NCBI GenBank assembly: GCA_046347945.1
Contig: JAXMFB010000022.1
Location: forward strand, 3,147-67,146
Direction of reading: 5' to 3'
From: Zeimonas sp046347945
GTDB taxonomy: Bacteria; Pseudomonadota; Gammaproteobacteria; Burkholderiales; Burkholderiaceae_E
Length of the DNA: 64,000 nt
Program-made: the position numbers and the translations under genes
Shown: in pieces, positions 38,901 to 48,839 of the stretch
Layout of the letters: the number at the start of each line of letters is the position of its first letter
How positions within the stretch are numbered: position 1 is the first letter of the stretch
Notes under the pieces: generated by a model
What the model was told of the DNA's origin: nothing
Seen by the model: only the letters and a program-made list of their open reading frames with translations
The model's database searches: none

Positions 38901-39953
38901 TTCGACACCGTGAAGCCGGTCAGCCCGAATCTCGGCCTGGCGCCACGGCCGGTGGCGCCCTCGTCGCGGATTTCGCCGCCGGCGCCGGTGGCGGCGCCGG
39001 GGAACGGCGAGATCGCCGTGGGGTGATTGTGCGTCTCGACCTTCAGCAGCGCGTGCGTGAGCCGCTCGCTGGCGCGATAGAGCCCGTTGCCGGCCAGCAC
39101 CGGATGGAACCGCCGGGCCGTGCCGCCCTCGAGGATCGCCGAGTTGTCGGCGTACGCGACGATCGTGCCCGCCGGATGCGCCGCGTGCGTGGTGCGGATC
39201 ATGCCGAACAGCGTCTCCTCGCGCTGCACGCCGTCGATCGTCCAGCTCGCGTTGAAGATCTTGTGCCGGCAGTGCTCGGAGTTGGCCTGCGCGAACATCA
39301 TCAGCTCGACGTCGGTCGGGTCGCGCCCGGCGCGCACGAACGCCTCGAGCAGGTAGTCGATCTCGTCGGCGGACAGCGCGAGGCCCAGCTCGCGATTGGC
39401 CGACTCGAGCGCGGCGCGCCCGTCGCGACCGACCGCGACGTGCTGCATCGGCTTGCCCGGCAGCGACGCGAAGATGGCGGCCGGGTCCGGCGCATCGAGC
39501 AGCGCCGTCTCGGTCATCCGGTCGTGAAGGGGCGCGGCGAGCGCCGCGAGCTCCGCCGGCTCGAACTGCTTGCCGCCGACCAGGCCCGCCAGCAGGCCGC
39601 TGCGGGCTTCGACGCGGAATTCGATGCCGCGCTCGACGCGACGCACGCCGGTCATCCCGCAGTTGTGCGCGATGTCGGTGGCCTTGCTGGCCCAGGGCGA
39701 CACGGTGCCCAGCCGCGGAACGACCCAGATCGGCTGGCCGCCCGGGGTCGGCGCGTCGGGCGCGACCTCGAGCAGCGCCGCGAGCCGCGCCTGCTCGTCG
39801 ATGCCGAGGCGGCTGGTCGCTCCAGACGGCGTAGACGAAGCGCGCGTCGAGCCCGACCGCGCGCACGTCGACGCGGCGCAGTTGCTCGAGCAGGCGCCCA
39901 AGGCGGAACTCGGACAGCGCGGGCTGTCCAGCAAGCATCAGGTACGCGGGCAT
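35903..39953 (-). CDS. purL: Phosphoribosylformylglycinamidine synthase (one frameshift near the N-terminus as sequenced)
   Basis: About 1350 residues, the long proteobacterial PurL, converting FGAR plus glutamine to FGAM in purine synthesis. N-terminal PurS-like domain (MPAYLMLAGQPALSEFRLGRL), AIRS domains (ETHNHPTAISPFPGAATGAGG), and a C-terminal glutamine amidotransferase domain with nucleophile VCNGCQMM and catalytic HPERVFRS. The first ~45 codons (39953 to about 39825) are in a different frame from the rest; one extra or two missing bases there would restore it. Frameshift in an essential-type gene suggests sequence error. Confidence 0.9.
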
Positions 39954-40104
39954 GGGGCGGTCGCGGTGTGAGTGATGCGCGCACGGCGCGATGGGCGGCC
40001 GCACGCGCTGGGTGAACCCGTCATTATAAAGGGGGTGCCCCGGCTGCGCCCCCCGACAAGGCCGAGCCCCGGCGGCGCCGCCCGCCTGCGGCGCGAGGGC
40101 CGGG

Positions 40105-43100
40105 TCAGGGTGCGCCGAAGCCCCCGCCGCCCGGCGTCTCCACCACGAAGACGTCGCCGGCGTCCAGTTCCGCGCGATCGGCGTGGCGCAGGCGATCGAC
40201 GCGGCCGTCGGCGCGCACGACGTAGTCGGCGCCGGGCGCGCCCGGAGCGCCACCGGAAGCGCCGAACGCCGGATGCACGCGCCCGTTGGCCAGGATCGAC
40301 GCGATCATCGGCTCGAGGAAACGGATGCGCCGCGTGCCCCCGTCGCCGCCGCGCCAGCGCCCCGCCCCGCCCGAGCCCGGACGGATCTCGTAGCTGTCGA
40401 GCCGCACCGGGAAGCGCAGCTCGAGGATCTCCGGGTCGGTCAGCCGCGAGTTGGTCATGTGCGTCTGGACCAGCGCGGTGCCATCGAACCCGCCAACCAG
40501 GCGGCCGGCCTCGTCGAACTGCCCGCCCGCGCCGGAGCCGCCCGAGATCGTCTCGTAGTACTGGTAGCGATCGTTGCCGAAGGTGAAGTTGCTCATCGTC
40601 GGCGCGCCCGAGGCCATCACGCCCAGCGCGCCGTACAGGCAGTTGGTGATGCACTGCGAGGTCTCGACGTTGCCCGCCACCACCGCCGCGGGGTAGCGCG
40701 GATTGAGCATCGAGCCTTCCGGGACGACGACGTCGATCGGCTTCAGGCAGCCGGCGTTCATCGGGATCTCGTCGTCGACCAGCGTGCGGAACACGTAGAG
40801 CACGGCGGCCATCGTCACCGCGTGCGGCGCGTTGAAGTTGTTGGGCTGCTGCGCCGAGGTGCCGCCGAAGTCGATCGTCGCGGCGCGCCGCTCGCGGTCG
40901 ACCGTGATTCGGGCGCGGATCACGGCGCCGTTGTCCAGCGACAACTCGAACGCTCCGTCCTTCAGCGCACCGATGACCCGGCGCACCGAGGCCTCGGCGT
41001 TGTCCTGCACGTGCGCCATGTACGCGCGCACGACTTCGAGCCCGAAGTGCTGCACCATCTTCAGCAGCTCCTCGCGCCCCTTCTCGTTGGCCGCCACCTG
41101 CGCGCGCAGGTCGGCCAGGTTCTGGTCGGGGTTGCGCGCCGGGTAGCGCGCCGAGGCCAGCGCCTCGCGCAACCCGGCCTCTCGCAACCGGCCCGCGCGC
41201 ACCAGCGGGAAGTCGGTCAGCAGGACCCCCTCTTCCTCGATGTGCGCGCTGCCCGGGGGCATCGAACCCGGCGTCGTCCCGCCGATGTCGGCGTGGTGGC
41301 CGCGCGAGCCGACGTAGAAGAGGATCTCGCGGCCCGCGGCGTCGAAGACCGGCGTGATGACGGTGACGTCGGGCAGGTGGGTGCCGCCTGCATACGGGTC
41401 GTTCAACACGTAGACGTCGCCCGGCTCGAGCGGCGCCGCGCCGCCCGAGCGCGCCTGCGGACCCGCATGCGCGTCGATGATCGCGCGCACGCTCGCGCCC
41501 ATCGAGCCCAGGTGCACCGGCATGTGCGGGGCGTTGGCCACCAGGTTGCCGTCGCGATCGAACACTGCGCACGAGAAGTCGAGCCGCTCCTTGATGTTCA
41601 CCGAGTGCGCGGTGTTCTGCAGCCGGTAGCCCATCTGCTCGGCAATCGACATGAACAGGTTGTTGAAGATCTCGAGCATGACCGGGTCGGCGTCGGTGCC
41701 CACCGCGATGCGTCGCGGCCGCGGCTGATGGCGCTCGAGGACCAGGTCGCCGCGCACGCTCATCGCGGCACGCCAGCCCGACTCGACCACCGTGGTGGCA
41801 GTCGCCTCGGCGATCACCGCGGGTCCGTCGACCGTGTCGCCGGCGATCATCCGCTCGCGCCAGTAGAGCGGCGTGTCGTGCCAGGCCCCGGAGGCGAACA
41901 CCTGCACCCGGGCCTGCGGCTCGAGCGGCCCCATGCGGTGCCCGGGCGGCGCGAGCGACGCGCCCTGCCCCGACTCGCCGAGCGCCTCGACGACCGCCGA
42001 CTCGATCACCAGCGCGCGATCGGGCATCAGGAACGCGAAACGCTGCCGGTAGGCCGCCTCGAAGCGCTCGCGCATCGCCGCCTCGTCGCCCGCATCGACC
42101 GGCAGCGAGGTGTCGGTGCCCTCGTAGCGCAGGTGCAGCCGATGGCGCACCCGGATCGACTGCTCGGGCTCGCCCTGCGCGAGCAGTTCGGCGCGCGCCT
42201 GCGCGTCGAGCTGCGCCAGCGCGCCGAGCGCCTCGGCGATGCCGGCAACGTCGAGCCGGCGCTCGATCGAGCGCGCGCGCATCGCCACCTGCTCGGCCAG
42301 CCCCATTCCATAGGCCGACAGCACGCCGGCCAGCGGGTGCGCGAGCACGCGCGGCATGGCCAGCGCATCGGCCACGTCGCAGGCGTGCTGGCCGCCGGCG
42401 CCCCCGAAGGTCGTCAGCGTGTAGCGCGTGACGTCGTAGCCTCGCTGCACCGAGATCTTCTTGATCGCATTGGCCATGTTGGCGACCGCGATGTCGACGA
42501 AGCCCTGCGCGACCTCCTCGGGGCTCATCGCGCGGCCGGTCGCGGCACCGATGCGCGCAGCGAGCTCGGCGAAGCGCTCGCGCACGACGTCGGCGTCGAG
42601 CGGCTGGTCGCCGCCCGGCCCGAACACCGCTGGAAAGAATGCCGGCTGCAGCTTGCCGAGCATGACGTTGGCGTCGGTGACCGTGAGCGGGCCGCCGCGC
42701 CGGTAGCAGGCCGGACCCGGGTCGGCCCCGGCCGAGTCCGGGCCGACGCGCATGCGCGCGCCATCGAAGTGCAGGATCGAGCCACCGCCCGCGGCCACCG
42801 TGTGGATGCTCATCATCGGCGCGCGCATCCGCACGCCGGCAACCAGCGTCTCGAACTCGCGCTCGAACTCGCCAGCGAAGTGCGAGACGTCGGTCGAGGT
42901 GCCGCCCATGTCGAAGCCGATCACGCGGTCGAAGCCGGCGGCGGCGCTCACCCGCGCCATGCCGACGATTCCGCCCGCCGGGCCCGACAGGATCGAGTCC
43001 TTGCCCTGGAACGCATGCGCGTCGGTCAACCCCCCGTTGGACTGCATGAACTGCAATCGCACGCCCTGCATCGCCGCGGCGACCCGCTCGACGTAGCGGC

Positions 43101-43755
43101 GCAGCACCGGCGACAGGTAGGCGTCGACGACCGTGGTATCGCCGCGAGCGACGAAGCGCACCAGCGGCGAGACCCGGTGCGACACCGAGACCTGCGTGAA
43201 GCCGATCTCGCGGGCGATCGCCGCGACGCGCTCCTCGTGCGCCGAATGACGGTAGCCGTGCATCAGCACCACCGCGACCGCGCGCAGGCCGGCGTCCCAG
43301 GCGCGCTGCAGCGAGGCGCGCGCCGACGCCTCGTCGAGCGCGCGCACGACGCTGCCGTCGGCGCCGAGCCGCTCGTCGATCTCGATCACGTCGCGGTACA
43401 GCAGCTCGGGCAGCACGATCCTGCGCTCGAACAGCTTCGGCCGGTTCTGGTAGGCAATGCGCAGCGCATCGCGAAAGCCGCGGGTCACCGCCAGCACCAG
43501 CGGTTCGCCCTTGCGCTCGAGCAGCGCGTTGGTGGCCACCGTGGTGCCCATCTTCACCACTTCGACGCGACCGGAGTCGATCGGTACGCCGGGGGCAAGC
43601 CCCAGCAGCCGGCGGATGCCCTCGACTGCCGCGTCGTCGTAGCGCCCCGGGTTCTCGGACAGCAGCTTCGCCGTTGCCAGCGTGCCGTCGGGACGCCGGG
43701 CGACGATGTCGGTGAAGGTGCCGCCGCGATCGATCCAGAACTGCCAAGCGCTCAT
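40105..43755 (-). CDS. oplAH: 5-oxoprolinase (ATP-hydrolysing), fused A and B domains
   Basis: 1216 residues combining hydantoinase A (N-terminal WIDRGGTFTDIV, VKMGTTVATNALLERKG, GFDMGGTSTDVSHF; actin-like ATPase part) and hydantoinase B (C-terminal MLEIFNNLFMSIAEQMG, NDPYAGGTHLPDVTVITPV, ETPGGGGFG). Opens 5-oxoproline to glutamate at the cost of ATP; the fused length and WQFWIDRGGTFTD start are typical of true 5-oxoprolinase rather than hydantoinase subunits. Its start is 25 bp from the end of the MarR-like gene, suggesting one operon. Neighbouring divergent TRAP importer may deliver the substrate. Confidence 0.92.
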   Translation of the reverse strand: MSAWQFWIDRGGTFTDIVARRPDGTLATAKLLSENPGRYDDAAVEGIRRLLGLAPGVPIDSGRVEVVKMGTTVATNALLERKGEPLVLAVTRGFRDALRIAYQNRPKLFERRIVLPELLYRDVIEIDERLGADGSVVRALDEASARASLQRAWDAGLRAVAVVLMHGYRHSAHEERVAAIAREIGFTQVSVSHRVSPLVRFVARGDTTVVDAYLSPVLRRYVERVAAAMQGVRLQFMQSNGGLTDAHAFQGKDSILSGPAGGIVGMARVSAAAGFDRVIGFDMGGTSTDVSHFAGEFEREFETLVAGVRMRAPMMSIHTVAAGGGSILHFDGARMRVGPDSAGADPGPACYRRGGPLTVTDANVMLGKLQPAFFPAVFGPGGDQPLDADVVRERFAELAARIGAATGRAMSPEEVAQGFVDIAVANMANAIKKISVQRGYDVTRYTLTTFGGAGGQHACDVADALAMPRVLAHPLAGVLSAYGMGLAEQVAMRARSIERRLDVAGIAEALGALAQLDAQARAELLAQGEPEQSIRVRHRLHLRYEGTDTSLPVDAGDEAAMRERFEAAYRQRFAFLMPDRALVIESAVVEALGESGQGASLAPPGHRMGPLEPQARVQVFASGAWHDTPLYWRERMIAGDTVDGPAVIAEATATTVVESGWRAAMSVRGDLVLERHQPRPRRIAVGTDADPVMLEIFNNLFMSIAEQMGYRLQNTAHSVNIKERLDFSCAVFDRDGNLVANAPHMPVHLGSMGASVRAIIDAHAGPQARSGGAAPLEPGDVYVLNDPYAGGTHLPDVTVITPVFDAAGREILFYVGSRGHHADIGGTTPGSMPPGSAHIEEEGVLLTDFPLVRAGRLREAGLREALASARYPARNPDQNLADLRAQVAANEKGREELLKMVQHFGLEVVRAYMAHVQDNAEASVRRVIGALKDGAFELSLDNGAVIRARITVDRERRAATIDFGGTSAQQPNNFNAPHAVTMAAVLYVFRTLVDDEIPMNAGCLKPIDVVVPEGSMLNPRYPAAVVAGNVETSQCITNCLYGALGVMASGAPTMSNFTFGNDRYQYYETISGGSGAGGQFDEAGRLVGGFDGTALVQTHMTNSRLTDPEILELRFPVRLDSYEIRPGSGGAGRWRGGDGGTRRIRFLEPMIASILANGRVHPAFGASGGAPGAPGADYVVRADGRVDRLRHADRAELDAGDVFVVETPGGGGFGAP

Positions 43756-43780
43756 CGACGGCCCCCCCCGATCGCGGTGA

Positions 43781-44386
43781 TCATAGTGAAGCCGCGGCGC
43801 GCGCGGCCTGGTCGTACAGCCCGGACAGCGTGCGCAGCATCCGGGCGAGGTGCGCGAGCTCCGAGCGGTCGTCGCTGGCGGGGCCGGCCTCGCGGCTCGC
43901 TCCACCAGCCAGGCTGCCGAGCCGGTCGGGCACGCTCGAGACGAGGCAGCGGTCGCGCACCGCGCGATAGCGCGCCACCAGCGCGGCACCGGCCGGCGTG
44001 CTCGAATGAAGCACTTCCTTGCCCGTCTTCTCGCCGCGTACCAGGCCCAGGTGCGTGAGCTTGCGCAGCGCGTAGGCGACGACGTGCGCGTCCTCGTAGT
44101 TCAGCGTGAAGCAGATGTCGGCAAGTTTCTTGGCCTTGCCGCGGTGATGGACATGGTGCAGCACCAGCACGTCGGTGATCGTCAGGTCGGGCATGCCGGC
44201 GGCCGACATGCAGCGCACGGCCCAGCGGTCGAAGGCGTGCGTCGCGACGATCAACCCGAACTCGAATTCGGACAGCTCGCCCCAGTCGCCTTCGCCCAGG
44301 TGTACCGAGGACAGGATGCGCAGCGGCGCCTCCGCGGGCGATACGCTCGCGGCCTGCGCTCGGCCACTGCGACGTCGGGTAGCCAT
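43781..44386 (-). CDS. MarR-like winged-helix regulator
   Basis: 201 residues. The central winged helix LTITDVLVLHHVHHRGKAKKLADICFTLNYEDAHVVAYALRKLTHLGLV matches the predicted MarR-type group with a HHVHHRGK turn. The start ATG at 44386 has GGAG six bases upstream; an alternative ATG at 44407 lies inside the operator-like inverted repeat and is less likely. Lies between oplAH and the divergent dctPQM genes, so it probably regulates both. Confidence 0.8.
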   Translation of the reverse strand: MATRRRSGRAQAASVSPAEAPLRILSSVHLGEGDWGELSEFEFGLIVATHAFDRWAVRCMSAAGMPDLTITDVLVLHHVHHRGKAKKLADICFTLNYEDAHVVAYALRKLTHLGLVRGEKTGKEVLHSSTPAGAALVARYRAVRDRCLVSSVPDRLGSLAGGASREAGPASDDRSELAHLARMLRTLSGLYDQAARAAASL

Positions 44387-44398
44387 GCATGTCTCCGA

Positions 44399-44443
44399 AA
44401 CGTTCATAAAACGTTGACAATTTATCTTTATCGCTCCTAAGCT
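44399..44443 (+). promoter_or_regulatory. Promoter of the dctPQM-nnrD operon with overlapping operator
   Basis: The inverted repeat AACGTT-N5-AACGTT (44399-44415) overlaps a -35 box TTGACA (44414-44419), followed by an 18-base spacer and a weak -10 TAAGCT (44438-44443). dctP starts 83 bp further on. Repression by the adjacent MarR-type protein is inferred from position and symmetry. Confidence 0.55.
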
Positions 44444-44525
44444 TCAAGCCCGGTTATGCTCGGCGTGCCTGATCGCCGGGCCGCACCGTCCGCGCAATGC
44501 GCCGTCACCGATCACCGGAGATCCG

Positions 44526-45494
44526 ATGAAGCCCACCCGATTCCTGCCCCTGCTGTTCGCTGCCGTGGCCGGCAGCGCATTCGCCCAGGTCAAGTGGGAC
44601 CTGCCCGCCGCCTACCCGGCCAGCAACTTCCACACCGAGAACCTCGTGCAGTTCGCCGCCGACGTCGACCGCGCCACCGGCGGCAAGCTCAAGATCACCG
44701 TCCACGCCAACGCGTCGCTGTTCAAGGCGCCCGAGATCAAGCGCGCGGTGCAGGGGAACCAGGCGCAGATCGGCGAGATCCTGCTGTCCAACTTCGCCAA
44801 CGAGCACCCGCTGTACGGCGTCGACGTGCTGCCCTTCGTCGCCACCAGCTACGCGGCCGCGCACAAGCTCGACAAGGCGTCTCGCCCGGCGCTGGACAAG
44901 CTGCTCGCGTCGCAGGGCATGAAGCTGCTGTACACGGTCGCCTGGCCGCCGCAGGGGCTGTACTCGAAGAAGCCGCTGAACGCTGCATCCGACCTCAAAG
45001 GGGTCAAGTTCCGCTCGTACAACCCGGCGACGGCCAAGATCGCCGAGATGTTCGGCGCACAGCCGGTGACGATCCAGGCCGCGGACCTCTCGCAGGCGAT
45101 GGCCACCGGCGCGGTCGAGTCGTTCATCACTTCGGGCTCGACCGGGTACGACACCAAGGCCTACGAGCACATCAAGTACTTCTACGACACGCAGGCCTGG
45201 CTGCCGAAGAACGCGGTGATCGCCAACCAGAAGGCCTTCGATGCACTGGACAAGGCCACGCAGGACGCCGTGCTCAAGGCCGCCGCCGACGCCGAGGCGC
45301 GCGGATGGAAGAGCTCCGAAGACAAGACCGCGTGGTACCTCGATCAGCTGAAGAAGAACGGCATGCAGGTCCTGCCGCCTCCGGCGCAGATGAGCGCCGA
45401 GTTCAAGAAGGTCGGCGACGCGCTGGTCGATGACTGGCTGAAGAAGGCCGGCCCCGAGGGCAAGGCCATCCTGGACGCCTACGGCAGGATGTGA
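44526..45494 (+). CDS. dctP: TRAP transporter solute-binding protein, DctP type
   Basis: 322 residues with a signal peptide (MKPTRFLPLLFAAVAGSAFA). WDLPAAYPASNFHTENLVQFAADVDRATGGKLKI is the DctP start; the conserved Arg of the carboxylate-binding site is in KGVKFRSYN. Expected to bind a carboxylate for the DctQM membrane part. AGATCC region upstream contains GGAG. First gene of the four-gene run dctP-dctQ-dctM-nnrD. Confidence 0.92.
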   Translation: MKPTRFLPLLFAAVAGSAFAQVKWDLPAAYPASNFHTENLVQFAADVDRATGGKLKITVHANASLFKAPEIKRAVQGNQAQIGEILLSNFANEHPLYGVDVLPFVATSYAAAHKLDKASRPALDKLLASQGMKLLYTVAWPPQGLYSKKPLNAASDLKGVKFRSYNPATAKIAEMFGAQPVTIQAADLSQAMATGAVESFITSGSTGYDTKAYEHIKYFYDTQAWLPKNAVIANQKAFDALDKATQDAVLKAAADAEARGWKSSEDKTAWYLDQLKKNGMQVLPPPAQMSAEFKKVGDALVDDWLKKAGPEGKAILDAYGRM

Positions 45495-46003
45495 TGCGAG
45501 CGGCGCTCGACCGCCTGTACGACGTCGCCGCGTGGGTCGCGGCGGCGTTCATGGTCGGGCTGCTCGCGATGGTCCTGATCGGCGTCGCCGGCCGCCAGTT
45601 CGGCTTCTACGTGCCGGGCACCGACGCCTATGCCGGCTACCTGATGGCAGGGGCAGGCTTCCTCTCGCTGGCTCACACGCTCAAGCGCAACGAGCACATC
45701 CGCGTGACGCTGCTGCTGAGCCTGTCGGGCCCGCGCACGCGGCGCGCGCTCGAGCGCTGGTCGCTGGCGGTGGCGTTGCTGCTGGCCGGGCTGCTCGCGT
45801 TCTACAGCGCGAGGCTCGCCTGGCAATCCTGGGCGTTCAACGACGTCTCCACCGGCACCGACGCCTCGCCGCTGTGGATCCCGCAGCTGTCGATGGCCAT
45901 CGGCTCGCTGATCCTGCTGGTGGCGTTCGTCGACGAATCGGTGCTCGAGCTGCGCGGCCGCCGCGCCGGTGCAACGCCCGGCGAAATGCAGCACGTCGAA
46001 TGA
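45494..46003 (+). CDS. dctQ: TRAP transporter small permease, DctQ type
   Basis: 169 residues with four membrane helices; VAAAFMVGLLAMVLIGVAGRQFGFYVPGTDAYAGYLM includes the DctQ helix 1 and the following conserved segment. The ATG overlaps the dctP stop codon (TGATG), so translation is coupled. ATG 45494 is chosen over the GTG one codon upstream. Confidence 0.9.
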   Translation: MRAALDRLYDVAAWVAAAFMVGLLAMVLIGVAGRQFGFYVPGTDAYAGYLMAGAGFLSLAHTLKRNEHIRVTLLLSLSGPRTRRALERWSLAVALLLAGLLAFYSARLAWQSWAFNDVSTGTDASPLWIPQLSMAIGSLILLVAFVDESVLELRGRRAGATPGEMQHVE

Positions 46004-47307
46004 GCGAGGACACGGTCACCGCGCTGCTGATCGTGGCGCTGTTCGCGCTGCTGGGCAGCGGGGTCTGGATCGGGCTGGCGCTGTCGGGCGTCGCATGGAT
46101 CGCGATGGAACTGTTCTCGTCGCGCCCGGCCGGCGACGCGATGGCGGTCACGATCTGGGGATCGGCGTCGAGTTGGACGCTGACCGCGCTGCCGCTGTTC
46201 GTCTGGATGGGCGAAATCCTGTTCCGCACGCGGCTGTCGGCCGACATGTTCCAGGGGCTCGCGCCGTGGATGAACCGGCTGCCGGGGCGCCTGCTGCACA
46301 CCAACATCATCGGTTGCGCGATCTTCGCGGCGGTGTCGGGCTCGTCGGCGGCCACCTGCGCCACCATCGGCAAGATGACGCTGCCGGAACTGGCGCGCCG
46401 CGGCTACCCCGAAGGCATGGTCGTCGGCACGCTGGCCGGCGCAGGAACCCTCGGGCTGCTGATCCCGCCGTCGATCATCATGATCGTCTACGGCGTGAGC
46501 GCAGACGTGTCGATCGCACAGTTGTTCGTCGCCGGCGTGGCGCCCGGAATCCTCCTCGCGCTGCTGTTCATGGGCTACGTGGCCGGCTGGGCGCTGCTGA
46601 ACCCCTCGCGCGTGCCGCCGGCCGAGGGCTCGATGAGCCTGCGCGAGAAGCTGTGGGCCTCGCGCAGCCTGATCCCGGTGGTCCTGCTGATCACCGCGGT
46701 GCTGGGCGCGATCTACGCGGGCATCGCCACCGCCACCGAGGCGGCGGCGATCGGCGTGGTCGGCGCGCTGCTGCTCTCGGCGTTTCAGGGGTCGCTCGAC
46801 CGGCGCACCTTCGTCGAGTCGCTGCTCGGCGCCACGCGGTTGTACTGCATGATCGCGCTGATCCTGGCCGGCGCAGCGTTCCTCACGCTGGCGATGGGCT
46901 ACATCGGCTTGCCGCGCCACCTCGCCGAATGGATCGCGTCGCTGGGCCTGTCGCGCTTCCAGCTGATCGTCGCGCTGGCGCTGTTCTACATCCTGCTCGG
47001 GTGCTTCCTCGACGGCATCTCGATGGTCGTGCTGACCATGGGCGTGATCCTCCCCACCGTGCAGGCCGCCGGCATCGACCTGCTGTGGTTCGGCATCTTC
47101 GTGGTGCTGGTGGTCGAGATGGCGCAGATCACCCCACCGGTGGGCTTCAACCTGTTCGTGCTGCAGGGCATGACGGGCCGCCAGCTGCCCTGGATCGCGC
47201 GGCAGGCGCTGCCGATGTTCGCGTTGATGGTGGTCGCGGTGCTGCTCATCTACGCCGTGCCCGACCTGGTCACCTGGCTGCCCAGGCAGATGCGGCTGGG
47301 GGCCTGA
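46000..47307 (+). CDS. dctM: TRAP transporter large permease, DctM type
   Basis: 435 residues with about 12 helices. DctM signatures: AAVSGSSAATCATIGKMTLPELARRGYPEG and GTLGLLIPPSIIMIVYG, and the second half TATEAAAIGVVGALLL and QITPPVGFNLFVLQ. Starts with an ATGA overlap with dctQ. Na+-coupled carboxylate uptake across the inner membrane. Confidence 0.93.
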   Translation: MSEDTVTALLIVALFALLGSGVWIGLALSGVAWIAMELFSSRPAGDAMAVTIWGSASSWTLTALPLFVWMGEILFRTRLSADMFQGLAPWMNRLPGRLLHTNIIGCAIFAAVSGSSAATCATIGKMTLPELARRGYPEGMVVGTLAGAGTLGLLIPPSIIMIVYGVSADVSIAQLFVAGVAPGILLALLFMGYVAGWALLNPSRVPPAEGSMSLREKLWASRSLIPVVLLITAVLGAIYAGIATATEAAAIGVVGALLLSAFQGSLDRRTFVESLLGATRLYCMIALILAGAAFLTLAMGYIGLPRHLAEWIASLGLSRFQLIVALALFYILLGCFLDGISMVVLTMGVILPTVQAAGIDLLWFGIFVVLVVEMAQITPPVGFNLFVLQGMTGRQLPWIARQALPMFALMVVAVLLIYAVPDLVTWLPRQMRLGA

Positions 47308-48825
47308 TGGCGCAACTGTTCACCGCCTCCGCGCTGCGCCGCCTCGAGGCGGCGGCGATCGCTGCGCTGCCGGCCGGCACGCTGATGCAGCGCGCCGCGT
47401 CCGCGGTGGCCGACGCGACGGGCCGGCTCGCGCGAACGCTGCCGCCGGCGCGCCCGGTGCTGGCGCTCGTCGGCCCGGGCAACAACGGCGGCGACGCGCT
47501 GCTCGCCGCGCTGTTGGTGCGCGAGCGCGGCCATGCGTGCAGCGCGATCGCGCTGCGCCCGGATGGGCCGAGCGCCGGCGAGTCGGTCGATGCCTGGCGC
47601 GCCGCGCGCGCAACGGGCCTGCACATCGATCTCCCCGGCGACCTGCCGGCGCTGCTGGCGGCGGCGCCGATCGTCATCGACGGCCTGTTCGGTATCGGGC
47701 TCGATCGCCCGCTGGACGGGGACGCGCGCCGGATGTGCGAAGCGGTCGCGCTGGCCGCGCTGCCGGTCGTCGCGGTGGACGTCCCGAGCGGCATCGACGC
47801 CGATACCGGCGCGATCGTCGGAGGCGCACGCGGCTGCGCCATGCACGCCACCGTCACCGTGACGATGATCGCGGACAAGCCCGGGTTGCATACGGGCACC
47901 GCGCTCGACCGCGTCGGCCAGCTCCGCGTGGCCGCGCTCGGGCTCGACGCACAGCGCGCGGAGTTCGCACGGCGGCGGGGCCGAGGTCGGCCGCCTGTTC
48001 GATGCGGCGTGCGCGACGCGGGGCTCGGCGCCCCGCGCGCGCGACAGCCACAAGGGCAGCTTCGGCACGGTGCTCGCCTATGGGGGCGCACCCGGGATGC
48101 GCGGCGCGGCCCTGCTCGCCGCACGCGGCGCGCAGGCGCTCGGCGCGAGGCAAGGTGACGTCGGCGCACCGGCCGACGAGCTGTTCGACCCGGGGCAGCC
48201 GCAGCTGATGACGGCCCCTGCGGAGCCTGACTTCGGCGCGTTCGACGCGGTCGCGATCGGCTGTGGGCTGGGTCGCTCGGACGCCGCCCGGCAACGGGTC
48301 GCGGCGGCGCTGGCCGACGCGCGAGCGCTGGTGCTCGACGCCGATGCGCTGAACCTGCTCGCCGACGAGCCGGAGCTGGCCGACGCGCGCCAGAGCCGTT
48401 CGGGGCCCTCCGTGCACCGCGTGATGACGCCGCATCCGCTCGAGGCGGCGCGGCTGCTGCGTTGCGAGGCGGCCCAGGTCCAGGCGGATCGGCGCGGCGC
48501 GGCGACCCAGCTCGCGCAGCGCTACCGGATGGTCGCACTGCTCAAGGGCGCGGGGAGCGTCGTCGCCACGCCCGACGGCGCCTGGTCGATCATCGACGCA
48601 GGCAGCCCGGCGCTGGCCCGCGCGGGCACCGGCGACGGACTCGCCGGAATGATCGCCACGCTGCTCGCCCGCGGCCATGAACCCGGGACGGCCGCGTGCC
48701 TCGCCGCGTGGCTGCACGGCCGCGCCGGCATGCTGTTCGAGACGACACACGGCCACGCGGAGGGGCTCTCGGCGGCCGAACTGCCCGGGCTCGTGCGCCA
48801 GGTGCTCGGCCAACTCGATCGCTGA
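47307..48825 (+). pseudogene. nnrD: Bifunctional NAD(P)H-hydrate epimerase/dehydratase, one frameshift as sequenced
   Basis: Repairs damaged NAD(P)H hydrates. The N-terminal epimerase half (MQRAASAVADATG, VGPGNNGGDALLAALLV, VDVPSGIDADTG) and the C-terminal ADP-dependent dehydratase half (SHKGSFGTVLAYGGAPGMRGAALLAA, VMTPHPLEAARLL, GTGDGLAGMIATLLARG) are both complete, ~505 residues in all. The frame changes once near 47970 (GTTCGCACGGCGG), where one extra or two missing bases reconcile the halves. ATG overlaps the dctM stop (TGATG), an unusual operon partner for a TRAP system. Probably functional if the shift is a sequence error. Confidence 0.8.
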
Positions 48826-48839
48826 ACGGGGAGCGCCCG

